Positions 44,738-52,796 of a stretch of DNA of 64,000 nucleotides are shown piece after piece. The stretch covers positions 246,356-310,355 of the forward strand of contig JAHDGU010000003.1 in assembly GCA_020627535.1 (NCBI GenBank), written 5' to 3'. Positions within the stretch are counted from its first letter, which is position 1, and each line of letters begins with the position of its first letter. Origin of the DNA: Saprospiraceae bacterium (GTDB lineage: Bacteria; Bacteroidota; Bacteroidia; Chitinophagales; Saprospiraceae). Made by a program: the position numbers and the translations under genes. The notes beneath the pieces are model-generated. The model was not told the origin of the DNA, did no database searches, and worked only from the letters and a program-made list of their open reading frames with translations.

Positions 44738-44741
44738 TCAT

Positions 44742-45779
44742 ATGACGAGAGCACTACTCTGCCTAGCCATTGTCCTGATATGGAGCGGGCTTATCGCCCA
44801 AAAAAACAGCAACTACAAGGTACAGTGTGTGGCCTTCTACAATCTCGAAAATCTATTTGATACAGTAGACGACACCACGCACAATGATGATGACTTCACG
44901 CCTGCTGGCGCCAATGCATACACTGCAGAGGTCTACCAAAAAAAGCTGTCCAATCTATCACAAGTGATCTCAGAGCTAGGGACTGAGCTGACGCCAAAAG
45001 GGCCCGCAATCCTAGGAGTCTGCGAGATCGAAAATCGATCGGTACTCGAAGACCTTGTCGCTCAAGAATCCATTGCAGATCGCAAATACAAGATCATTCA
45101 CTACGACTCACCGGACCATCGAGGTATCGATGTAGCTCTGCTCTACCAGGCTCGATACTTCCAGCCGGAGATCCACTTTGTGCAGCACGTCGCCACGCGT
45201 GTATCACCAGATACTTCCTTCACCAGAGATGTGCTCTTTGTCATCGGGAAGCTTCAGGGAGAGAGAATCATGGTGACAGTGAATCACTGGCCATCTCGGC
45301 GTGGAGGACAAGAAGCCACAGCCCCGTTGCGCAATGGTGTCGCACGCGTCAATAGCTATGTCATTGATTCGATCCAAAGGACCATGGGCGTGACAAAGCA
45401 CATCGTGATGGGTGATCTCAATGACGACCCTACCAATGACAGTGTGACAAAGTACCTCCGAGCCGAAGGAAAGTCAGACAATCTCGATCCCGGCGAGATG
45501 TTCAATCCGATGTGGAAGTACTATCGCAAGGGATTTGGCACTACAGCCTGGAGGGATGCATGGAGCCTATTTGATCAGATCATCTTCTCCGATGATTGGG
45601 TCAATGATGAGGAAGGTCTACAGTTTTTCAAAGCCAAGGTGCACAATCCGCGCCACCTCGTCCAAAAGGATGGGCATTTCAAGGGGTACCCATTCCGAAG
45701 CTTTGCCGGCGGTAAATTCATCAATGGCTACAGTGATCACTTCCCTGTGTATGCATATGTGATCCAAAAAGCAGAGTAG
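44742..45779 (+). CDS. secreted endonuclease/exonuclease/phosphatase family enzyme
   Basis: The 345-residue protein has a signal peptide (1-19, ending SGLIAQ) and the metal-dependent EEP fold. It shows FYNLENLFDTVDD (about 33), GVCEIENR (catalytic Glu, about 89), HRGIDVALLYQ (about 128), VNHWPSRRGG (about 181), VMGDLNDDP (about 221) and the terminal NGYSDHFPVYAY (catalytic His). EEP enzymes cut phosphodiester bonds in DNA, RNA or phospholipid headgroups. Being exported and divergent from a TonB receptor/DUF5689 pair, it probably releases phosphate-rich nutrients from outside substrates. The PIF1 gene starts immediately at its stop. Confidence 0.9.
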   Translation: MTRALLCLAIVLIWSGLIAQKNSNYKVQCVAFYNLENLFDTVDDTTHNDDDFTPAGANAYTAEVYQKKLSNLSQVISELGTELTPKGPAILGVCEIENRSVLEDLVAQESIADRKYKIIHYDSPDHRGIDVALLYQARYFQPEIHFVQHVATRVSPDTSFTRDVLFVIGKLQGERIMVTVNHWPSRRGGQEATAPLRNGVARVNSYVIDSIQRTMGVTKHIVMGDLNDDPTNDSVTKYLRAEGKSDNLDPGEMFNPMWKYYRKGFGTTAWRDAWSLFDQIIFSDDWVNDEEGLQFFKAKVHNPRHLVQKDGHFKGYPFRSFAGGKFINGYSDHFPVYAYVIQKAE

Positions 45780-47069
45780 ATGCTCAATGCACCTCTCGAG
45801 CTCAATGATCAATTTCGCTATGCTCTAGAGATCCTGAGTCAGAAGGATCAGCAGCATCTACTTGTCATGGGTAGGGCTGGAACTGGTAAATCCACACTCC
45901 TCAGACTATTCCGCAATACCACACGAGACAGAGCTGTCTTCCTGGCGCCCACGGGTATAGCTGCGCTCAATATCAAGGGGCAGACGATCCACAGCTTCTT
46001 TGGGCTGCCACCACGACTGATCACGCCAAGCGAGGTCCTCAATCGCCGCAAGAAGTCTATCTATCAGAAGATGGACATACTGATCATCGATGAGATCAGC
46101 ATGGTAAGGGCAGATATCTTGGATGGAATCGACCTTCTGCTGCGCAATCAACGCGGCAATCCACTGCCCTTTGGCGGTGTGAAGGTGGCCATGTTTGGCG
46201 ATATTTTTCAGATACCACCTGTGGTATCGAGTCCTGAGGAGCGTGCCTACTTCATGCAAGAGTATGGCTCTCCCTACTTTTTCGACAGTCACGTCTGGAA
46301 GGAGATTCAGCCCATAGAGCCTATAGAGCTCCAGCAAGTCTTCCGACAAAAAGATCGTCATTTCATCCGGCTACTAGAGAGTATGAGATACAATCGCCTT
46401 GAGTACGATGAGTTTATGGATCTCAATGAGCGCGCGGAGGCCACGGTGCCAGATGAAAATATCATTACCCTCAGTCCCAGAAGATTCAAGGTCGACGCGA
46501 TCAATCAAAAAAAGCTCGAAGAGCTCACAAGCCCCACACATGTCTACGAGGCTGCCATCACTGGCAAGGTGAATCTCAGGCAGATTCCCACAGATCATCA
46601 TCTGATCCTCAAAGAAGGAGCTCAAGTCATGTTTGTCAAAAATGATCCTGAGCGGAAGTACGTCAATGGCTCACTAGGCAAGGTGATCCACATCGATCGC
46701 AGTCGCATCGAAGTAGAAGTCTACAAGGAGGACGCAGTCGAGACTGTCGAGCTCGACCAGCAAGAGTGGGAAGTCGTGCAGTACCATATGTCCGACGACA
46801 AGAATAAAGGCATCAAGGCTGAAGTCATTGGAACTTTCAAGCAATACCCCGTCAAATTAGCTTGGGCCATGACCATCCACAAGAGTCAGGGCAAGACCTT
46901 TGACCAAGTGCACATTGATCTTGGCAAAGGCGCCTTTGAGAGTGGTCAGTGCTATGTGGCATTTAGCCGATGTAGAAGCTTACAAGGGATATTCCTCGAG
47001 CGTCCACTCAGACAGCGTGATGTGATGCTAGATCAACGACTGGTGGATTTTTATGACAATTTGCGCTAG
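45780..47069 (+). CDS. PIF1-like/RecD-type superfamily 1 helicase
   Basis: The 429-residue SF1B helicase has Walker A GRAGTGKST (about 31), the DEAD-like DEISM (about 102), FGDIFQIPPV (motif III, about 141) and the C-terminal HKSQGKTFDQVHIDLGKGAF with CYVAFSRCRSL. Such helicases unwind DNA 5' to 3', including G-quadruplexes and D-loops. It starts one base after the exported nuclease and presumably shares its message, although the two act in different compartments. The protein is compact, without extra domains. Confidence 0.92.
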   Translation: MLNAPLELNDQFRYALEILSQKDQQHLLVMGRAGTGKSTLLRLFRNTTRDRAVFLAPTGIAALNIKGQTIHSFFGLPPRLITPSEVLNRRKKSIYQKMDILIIDEISMVRADILDGIDLLLRNQRGNPLPFGGVKVAMFGDIFQIPPVVSSPEERAYFMQEYGSPYFFDSHVWKEIQPIEPIELQQVFRQKDRHFIRLLESMRYNRLEYDEFMDLNERAEATVPDENIITLSPRRFKVDAINQKKLEELTSPTHVYEAAITGKVNLRQIPTDHHLILKEGAQVMFVKNDPERKYVNGSLGKVIHIDRSRIEVEVYKEDAVETVELDQQEWEVVQYHMSDDKNKGIKAEVIGTFKQYPVKLAWAMTIHKSQGKTFDQVHIDLGKGAFESGQCYVAFSRCRSLQGIFLERPLRQRDVMLDQRLVDFYDNLR

Positions 47070-47101
47070 TCAACCAGCATTTTCTTGTTGAGTCTCTTTT
47101 T

Positions 47102-47118
47102 CATTTGCCCGAAAGGGC
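47102..47118 (+). repeat. GNRA-hairpin motif, compensated-stem variant
   Basis: CATTTGCCCGAAAGGGC has the same CATTT head and GAAA loop as the dispersed motif but a GCCC/GGGC stem, both arms changed together. It lies in the 75 bases between the PIF1 gene and the small membrane protein. Confidence 0.55.
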
Positions 47119-47144
47119 CTAAATTGAGCTCAAAGAAGCCAAAT

Positions 47145-47270
47145 ATGTCAACATCCAAGCGAAAACTCAAAGAAAAAGAACAGCGCAAAAAGGAAGCAAA
47201 GCAAACCCTGTTCTGGGTGGCTTTTGTGACCGCTTTTCTATCGGCGTTTTTCTACATGATGTTCTTTTAA
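47145..47270 (+). CDS. 41-residue small membrane protein
   Basis: Starting at ATG 47145 it has a strongly basic N-terminus (STSKRKLKEKEQRKKEAKQ) followed by one membrane segment (WVAFVTAFLSAFFYMMFF) to the end. The pattern of short basic tail plus single membrane anchor is common among unannotated Bacteroidota proteins. Its stop codon TAA lies inside the TTTAA that borders the first repeat element. It could be expressed from the helicase transcript. Confidence 0.55.
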   Translation: MSTSKRKLKEKEQRKKEAKQTLFWVAFVTAFLSAFFYMMFF

Positions 47271-47579
47271 CCCATTTCGTGCCTTAGGAAATTCTTGGGC
47301 TCGCGATTCCTGAGATAAGCTCCCGATTTTCAGTCGCTCGTACGCGTTGGGAGAGTTTTCATGTCCGTAAGTTTTCCTTACAGTTGGACTCTTCGTTTTC
47401 TATCGGAGAATCAGAGTGCCGAGTCTACATTACCGAGTCTTCGTGCATAGCGTATTTTCTGCTTCACAATCAAGTACTTCCTCTCCTCGCCATAGCTTGC
47501 TATGCCTCCTCGACCAAGCACCTGATTCTCTTGCATAAATCCACTATTCATCGAAGCCTAATGCACGAATTGGGTTTAA
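47266..47579. mobile_element. MITE-like element, copy 1 (non-coding, terminal inverted repeats)
   Basis: The element is bounded by 23-base imperfect inverted repeats at 47266-47288 and 47557-47579, starting with TTTAACCCA and ending with GGGTTTAA (20 of 23 match). It contains several internal stems: CTCCC/GGGAG, GTAAG/CTTAC, AGAATCAG/CTGATTCT and CATAGC/GCTATG. TTTAA lies at both ends. The open frame inside it (70 residues) has no protein-like features. Confidence 0.7.
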
Positions 47580-47888
47580 CCCATTTCGTGCATTAGGAAT
47601 TTCTTGGGCTCGCCATTACTGAGATAAGCTCCCGATTTTCAGTCGCTCGTACGCGTTGGGAGAGTTTTCATGTCCGTAAGTTTTCCTTACAGTTGGACTC
47701 TTCGTTTTCTATCGGAGAATCAGAGTGCCGAGTCTACATTACCGAGTCTTCGTGCATAGCGTATTTTCTGCTTCACAATCAAGTACTTCCTCTCCTCGCC
47801 ATAGCTTGCTATGCCTCCTCGACCAAGCACCTGATTCTCTTGCATAAATCCACTATTCATCGAAGCCTAATGCACGAATTGGGTTTAA
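47575..47888. mobile_element. MITE-like element, copy 2, sharing TTTAA with copy 1
   Basis: This is an exact 309-base displacement of copy 1, with only four differences, all in the first 40 bases. The inverted repeats at 47575-47597 and 47866-47888 match at 21 of 23 positions. The two copies share TTTAA at 47575-47579. The right TTTAA contains the lptD stop codon. No transposase gene is present, so mobility must have been in trans. Confidence 0.7.
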
Positions 47889-50605
47889 AAATTGAGCGGA
47901 CCATCGACATTGTTTCGTCGATAAGGAAGATTGAGAAAGGAGAAACTGCTCGGCTTGACCCTGATGAAAAAATTGAAGGTGCGAAGCCGAGGCTGAACAT
48001 CGATACCTGCCTCCCAGCAATGTAGATCTCGATACACCCCAAAGTCTGGAAAGGTGGCACGCTTGGTGACAAAGTTGTAGCCGATATTGCCGATACGTAC
48101 ATTCCAGTTGGGTGATAGCTGGACCCGATTGATCCGCAGGCTGATGATATTATTGCTGACACTCCGCTCTACGGAGTCAGCTTGCGCTAGCCATTGCACA
48201 GTGATGTTGTGTTCTAGACTGAGTCCTGACAGCAGTGACAGGAGATCATCTTGATCTTGTGCCTCACTCCTTCCTTGTCTTGCCGCTTGATCAGACTTGG
48301 ATTTTTGCTTTTTATCGGACTTGAAGATCTTCTTGAGATTGCGCGCATTGATGGAGTTGCGGACGCGAATCTGGGCTCCTGTGAATCTCAGTGGCTTCCC
48401 AGTCTCTTGCACGTACAATTTGTTGACTCTCTGTCCTTCATCATTGAGAGCATAAAAGTCCCAGTTGGCATTGTAATTAATGACAGTGACACCTTGGAAG
48501 ATGGTAGTGCTGCCACTACCTGTAAGGGCACTGAAGCGCAGCGAATCCCTTGCAAAATTGTGACTGCCAGAGAAGTTCAGATTGTTGATAAGCTTGAGCT
48601 TCTTGAAGCTGGAGTCCTTCTTGGAGAAGTACTTGGCTTCGATATTATTGCTCAGACCGTATCCTATGCTGAGCTGCTTCTCACCGGGTGTGACATTGTA
48701 GACTTGATTGCTCAGGCGAAACTTGTTGTAGCTCAGCGTATCAGCAAACTCGGGTCTCGTATCAGTCCTCACTCTCCGGATGTAATCGCGCATCTCTAGC
48801 GTCTGATCTGGTCGATAGTTGAAGGAAACCGTGGGACGCATGGAGTGCCTGATGCCTCGCAGCCAGCCTTTCTGAAACTCGAGCGTATTGAAGATCTGGG
48901 TATTGATACCTGCTCCCACACTCAGATCTCTGAAAGATGATAGCCCTGGATCGATCATCTCCTCTATCCGTCCAAAAGTCGTATCAAAACTCACGAGGAC
49001 TTCTCCATTGTCCAGCGTGTCCCTCATCTCCTCGATCTCTAGTTGATCAATGAACTGCTGATTGCGCGTATGCGAGAAGTAAGTCTCTGAGTAGTCTACG
49101 GAAGGAGAGAAGGTGAAGTACTTGAGGATCTTAAGATTGAGCTGTGAATTGGCCTTGTGCTGCATACCAAATCGCATATTCATCAGCGTAGAGTCGCTGA
49201 AAAGCGTCGAGTCTGGCGCAGAGATCCGATTCTTTGCATTGGCACTATACTGCAGGCTGAGCCGCTCATACCACTTTTCTTTCCCGATCCGCTTCTTTCG
49301 CTTGAGGGGATAGATCCGCTGCATACGAAAGTCGATGTTGGGGAAGTTGATGATGACCTCTCTGGTGTTATTGTTCTGTGAGTGATTGAGACTAGCGGTC
49401 AAGGTGTAGGGTTTATCGGGAAACCGCTGAGTGAAATTGATATTGGATCGGACAGTATTGTTGGCTCGATTGATTGCGTCATTGAAGGTTCGTCGAGCAT
49501 TGTTGTTGGTTTGGAAATTGACGCTTCCGCTAAATGATCTGGTCGGATGGGCCTTGGCATCTTGATTGTGCGACCAGTTGACACCAAATGAGTTGATCCT
49601 GCGGCTATCAAGTATCTGATCGTCCTGATTGAGAAACTCTTGTTCCTGGCTTCGCCATGAGAGCGTCAGAGTACCATTGTGCTTATATCTGCGCTTGTAC
49701 CTGGTCGTGGCTCTCAGTCCATAGGTCCCACTGAAGTATATATCCCCTACGACCGTTAGATCCATACGATCTGATATCGGCACATAGTAGCCTACATTCC
49801 TCAGCCCAAATCCTAGCTCCTCAGAGTACTCATAGTCTCTCGGGAATATCAAACCAGCAGACTTGCCTTCTGTCAATGGGAAGAATGCAAATGGCAACCA
49901 CACTGGCGTAGGAACCCGACTGATCTGGACATTGGTAGCACCTGTGACTGCCACATTATTGAGCACGGTCTTGATCTTATTGCTTTTGAGAGCGTAGTGT
50001 GGCTCGTCGTGATCACAAGTGGTGAACTCTCCATTCTTGATAAAGACCACATCCCCATTTTCTTCGCTGGAGTCCGTCTTACTGATGTACTTTGTGTCCT
50101 CTCCTAGGATGTATATGTCCTTTTCTCTCGTGCGGATATCACGGATCTTCCCTTTTTCCGTCTTGAAGTTGAAGGAGATTTTGTCACTAGTAAATTCTTT
50201 GCCATTATCATTGAAGATGGGTCTACCACTGATTTCTCCTGTACTATCTGGGAGCCCTTGGGCTTCCGCCAAATTGCTCTCGAGATCGATGATAATGTAG
50301 TCGGCTTTAAGTTCTCTCCCCTGATATCTCGCATATGCATCTCCGATGAGATGAAGCTTTCGATTGTCGACGTCTAGCCAGGCTGTGTCCACAGATCCAT
50401 AATCGACTTCATCGTCTAGAGCATCATTGATCACGACCTCGCCTGTGCTTTTTCGCGGAAGCGAGTCTTGAGTCTCTGTGGGAGAGGTCGCTACAGGCAC
50501 TACAGTCCCTAGCTTGACTGAGTCTGGAATCTGCGCATCCAGCTCCATAGTCATCGAGGAGGAAAGCACGAGTAAGAGAATATATCTGAGAAGTCTAAGC
50601 AGCAC
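47885..50605 (-). CDS. lptD: LPS-assembly protein LptD, Bacteroidota type
   Basis: The 906-residue outer membrane protein inserts lipopolysaccharide in the outer leaflet. The GTG start at 50605 is forced by a stop codon immediately upstream. A signal peptide (1-25, ending ELDAQ) is followed by an OstA/LptA-like periplasmic domain (about 75-240; DNRKLHLIGDAYARYQGRELKADYIIIDL, LKSNKIKTVLNNV) and a long beta barrel ending in PYRRNNVDGPLNF. The C-terminus runs into the repeat element border. No other lpt genes are nearby. Confidence 0.9.
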   Translation of the reverse strand: MLLRLLRYILLLVLSSSMTMELDAQIPDSVKLGTVVPVATSPTETQDSLPRKSTGEVVINDALDDEVDYGSVDTAWLDVDNRKLHLIGDAYARYQGRELKADYIIIDLESNLAEAQGLPDSTGEISGRPIFNDNGKEFTSDKISFNFKTEKGKIRDIRTREKDIYILGEDTKYISKTDSSEENGDVVFIKNGEFTTCDHDEPHYALKSNKIKTVLNNVAVTGATNVQISRVPTPVWLPFAFFPLTEGKSAGLIFPRDYEYSEELGFGLRNVGYYVPISDRMDLTVVGDIYFSGTYGLRATTRYKRRYKHNGTLTLSWRSQEQEFLNQDDQILDSRRINSFGVNWSHNQDAKAHPTRSFSGSVNFQTNNNARRTFNDAINRANNTVRSNINFTQRFPDKPYTLTASLNHSQNNNTREVIINFPNIDFRMQRIYPLKRKKRIGKEKWYERLSLQYSANAKNRISAPDSTLFSDSTLMNMRFGMQHKANSQLNLKILKYFTFSPSVDYSETYFSHTRNQQFIDQLEIEEMRDTLDNGEVLVSFDTTFGRIEEMIDPGLSSFRDLSVGAGINTQIFNTLEFQKGWLRGIRHSMRPTVSFNYRPDQTLEMRDYIRRVRTDTRPEFADTLSYNKFRLSNQVYNVTPGEKQLSIGYGLSNNIEAKYFSKKDSSFKKLKLINNLNFSGSHNFARDSLRFSALTGSGSTTIFQGVTVINYNANWDFYALNDEGQRVNKLYVQETGKPLRFTGAQIRVRNSINARNLKKIFKSDKKQKSKSDQAARQGRSEAQDQDDLLSLLSGLSLEHNITVQWLAQADSVERSVSNNIISLRINRVQLSPNWNVRIGNIGYNFVTKRATFPDFGVYRDLHCWEAGIDVQPRLRTFNFFIRVKPSSFSFLNLPYRRNNVDGPLNF

Positions 50606-50650
50606 TTATAATCACCAACGGTATGAAGAGTGTCATATTGATTGAAGACG

Positions 50651-50658
50651 CAAAATTA
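50651..50658 (-). promoter_or_regulatory. predicted -7 box of lptD
   Basis: The minus strand reads TAATTTTG, an exact TAnnTTTG match, 45 bases before the GTG start. The opposite-strand gene at 50786 has GACCTTTG (50758-50765), a one-mismatch box. Confidence 0.45.
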
Positions 50659-50785
50659 AGAGTCCAGCGGAGTGAATAAACTGTTAAGCTTATCGCAAAA
50701 TGCTGTGCGGTGAAGAACTGGGTACTATCGAGCGTCGAGTGTGCGCATAAAAATGAGACCTTTGCACTCTAAAACCTAGCATCAC

Positions 50786-51850
50786 ATGTCCAAGGAACTC
50801 AAGATCGGACTCTTCGCTCTCGTCATTATAGCTCTCTCTGTGTGGGGATACAACTTCGTCAAAGGCCAAAACATCTTGACGAGCAATTACATCTTCAAGG
50901 TGGAGTACGACAATATTGATAAGCTCGCGGTCAGCACGCCTGTCCTCATCCGTGGACTAGAAGTAGGCACGATCACAGATGTCTATCTCGAGCCAGAGAG
51001 AAATAAGTCAATCATCGTGGAGTTCACCGTTGACAAGCGATACAAAATCCCTAAGGACGTCGTGGTTGCGGTAAGATCTGTGTCACTTGTCGGTGGCAAG
51101 GAGCTCTTCCTTGAGTATGATAAGCCCTGCAGTGGTAGCGACTGTGCAGAGTCAGGTCAATTTCTGCAAGGTGAAAACCTCGGCATGTTTGAGAGTCTCG
51201 TCGGAGGAGACAATATCGAGCAGATGACGGACAAGCTCAAGGAAGCACTCGGCAATATGATGGGAGACTCTACAGGTGCTGCCGGTACCATGGGCAGTCT
51301 AGAGGATATCACCACCAACTTAGCAGGTGTGACAGAGACCCTCAACGCCAATCTAGATGGTCTGACAAGAAATCTAACGGCATCACTGCGCAATCTCAAT
51401 ATTGTCACCAAGACTCTCGCAGAGAATGAAGCAGAACTTGCGGGCACCCTTCAAAACATCAACAGCCTCACCTCGAAGATCAACGAGGCCAACTTTAGCA
51501 AGACGATAGATCTGACCAATGAGTCACTCGGCGCCATGAAGACCACCATGTCAAATCTTGATAAAACCTTGGAGAGCACTCAGACCACCTTTGGCAATCT
51601 TGACAATGTCATCACCAAGCTCGATGCCAATGAAGGTAGTCTTGGCAAGCTCATCAATGACCCAAGTCTTTATGACAATCTCGATCGCACAAGCACCGAG
51701 ATGAATCTGCTCATGCAAGACATCAGACTCAATCCAAAGCGCTACTTCACAGTATTGCGCAAGAAACAGACACAATATGTCTTACCCGAAGATGACCCTG
51801 CCAATGAGTTGCTCCAAACGCCAAAGGAGAATAATAAGGAAGGAAACTAG
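50786..51850 (+). CDS. MCE/MlaD family lipid-transport protein
   Basis: The 354-residue protein has an N-terminal membrane anchor (about 5-24) and one MCE domain (about 37-120; FKVEYDNIDKLAVSTPVLIRGLEVGTI). A long coiled-coil-prone region with regularly spaced Asn/Leu/Thr residues (about 160-300) and a charged tail follow. MCE proteins form hexameric tunnels that move lipids between inner and outer membrane, usually with an ABC transporter whose genes are not in this window. The domain is bare of a second MCE repeat. It is divergent from lptD and convergent with the DUF4249 gene (6-base gap). Confidence 0.9.
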   Translation: MSKELKIGLFALVIIALSVWGYNFVKGQNILTSNYIFKVEYDNIDKLAVSTPVLIRGLEVGTITDVYLEPERNKSIIVEFTVDKRYKIPKDVVVAVRSVSLVGGKELFLEYDKPCSGSDCAESGQFLQGENLGMFESLVGGDNIEQMTDKLKEALGNMMGDSTGAAGTMGSLEDITTNLAGVTETLNANLDGLTRNLTASLRNLNIVTKTLAENEAELAGTLQNINSLTSKINEANFSKTIDLTNESLGAMKTTMSNLDKTLESTQTTFGNLDNVITKLDANEGSLGKLINDPSLYDNLDRTSTEMNLLMQDIRLNPKRYFTVLRKKQTQYVLPEDDPANELLQTPKENNKEGN

Positions 51851-51856
51851 TCGAGA

Positions 51857-52747
51857 TTAGCGGATCAGCTCAAGCTCTTGAATGCAGTAGTTATACCCTC
51901 CAAAGTATCCTACACCACCCTCAATATTGCTGTACTCGATGATCGGCTCTCTATTGATGTTGTCGATCGGTCTCTGCCAGGCTAGGGCATTGCGATATCG
52001 TGCTTCAAAGTAATCTTGGCTGCAACTGCGTAGTTCAAGTTCATAGGCTTCCACACGATAGCTATTGATGAGCGATGTGCTGGTAAATTCCAAATTGATT
52101 TGACCATCTGGCGAAAATGCCTCCTGCTTCACCAGTATGCCTCTACGCAAGTCAGAGATTGCATTTTCCCCGAATTCGACGCTTTGAGAGAAGATGATTT
52201 CAGCCCGCGACAGTTCTGTGTCATAGATCGTATCCATCCCAGAGAGTTCATAAGCCCTCTGATGCTCTATGATCACCACGTGCACATCCTCTGCGATTTC
52301 CAAACCAATTTCTAGATCCAGATCAAGCCTGGTCCCACTTGGTGTAGTGCTCTGAGCTTTGACCCGCAGACTGAGTTCGCTCGCACAGATTTGAGCTGGG
52401 ATGACTGTTGACCCATTGATCTCAGGAAAGTCTGCTTGAGAAGCGTTGAGTATTATCTCTTGACCCGATGCTAAGTTCAAGCTTGGTCCGCGGTATATTC
52501 CAGCCTCCGCATTCTCCTCAAGACCAATTCTCTCCGTATCTGATATGATAGCCACTTCGGCTCCTAATACAAACCGGGGTGAGTTCCCTAACGCCTCTGA
52601 CGACGTCAGTGATACAGCAGGACTGCGATCAGGTGCAATCACTGCTGCGACATTGAGCAGAGGCTTAAAGTCAAAATCAGGATCAAGTGGCTCTTCACAA
52701 GAAAGAGAAATAATCACCAATATGGAAATTGCAAAAGTCCTCAACAT
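51857..52747 (-). CDS. DUF4249 lipoprotein
   Basis: From ATG 52747 it is 296 residues with lipobox signal MLRTFAISILVIISLSC (Cys17), followed by a beta-sandwich domain typical of DUF4249 (NVAAVIAPDRSPAVSLTSSEALG near 31). DUF4249 lipoproteins are found with TonB receptors in Bacteroidota, and their role is unknown; here the gene is 49 bases downstream of the receptor. An ATG at 52792 is also in frame but adds 15 poorly placed residues. Confidence 0.82.
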   Translation of the reverse strand: MLRTFAISILVIISLSCEEPLDPDFDFKPLLNVAAVIAPDRSPAVSLTSSEALGNSPRFVLGAEVAIISDTERIGLEENAEAGIYRGPSLNLASGQEIILNASQADFPEINGSTVIPAQICASELSLRVKAQSTTPSGTRLDLDLEIGLEIAEDVHVVIIEHQRAYELSGMDTIYDTELSRAEIIFSQSVEFGENAISDLRRGILVKQEAFSPDGQINLEFTSTSLINSYRVEAYELELRSCSQDYFEARYRNALAWQRPIDNINREPIIEYSNIEGGVGYFGGYNYCIQELELIR

Positions 52748-52796
52748 AAGCTCTACCAGGCGACTAAAGATAATGATATCGACCTTCCACACATCT

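Noticed and set aside
46927..46940. Palindrome CAAAGGCGCCTTTG in the PIF1-like gene
   Set aside because: It encodes the conserved LGKGAFESG region and has no second copy nearby.
47384..48025. Two similar open frames (MDSSFSIGESECRVY...) inside the tandem elements
   Set aside because: They are carried by the inverted-repeat elements, have no protein family features, and the second runs into lptD in antisense; better explained as non-coding repeat sequence.
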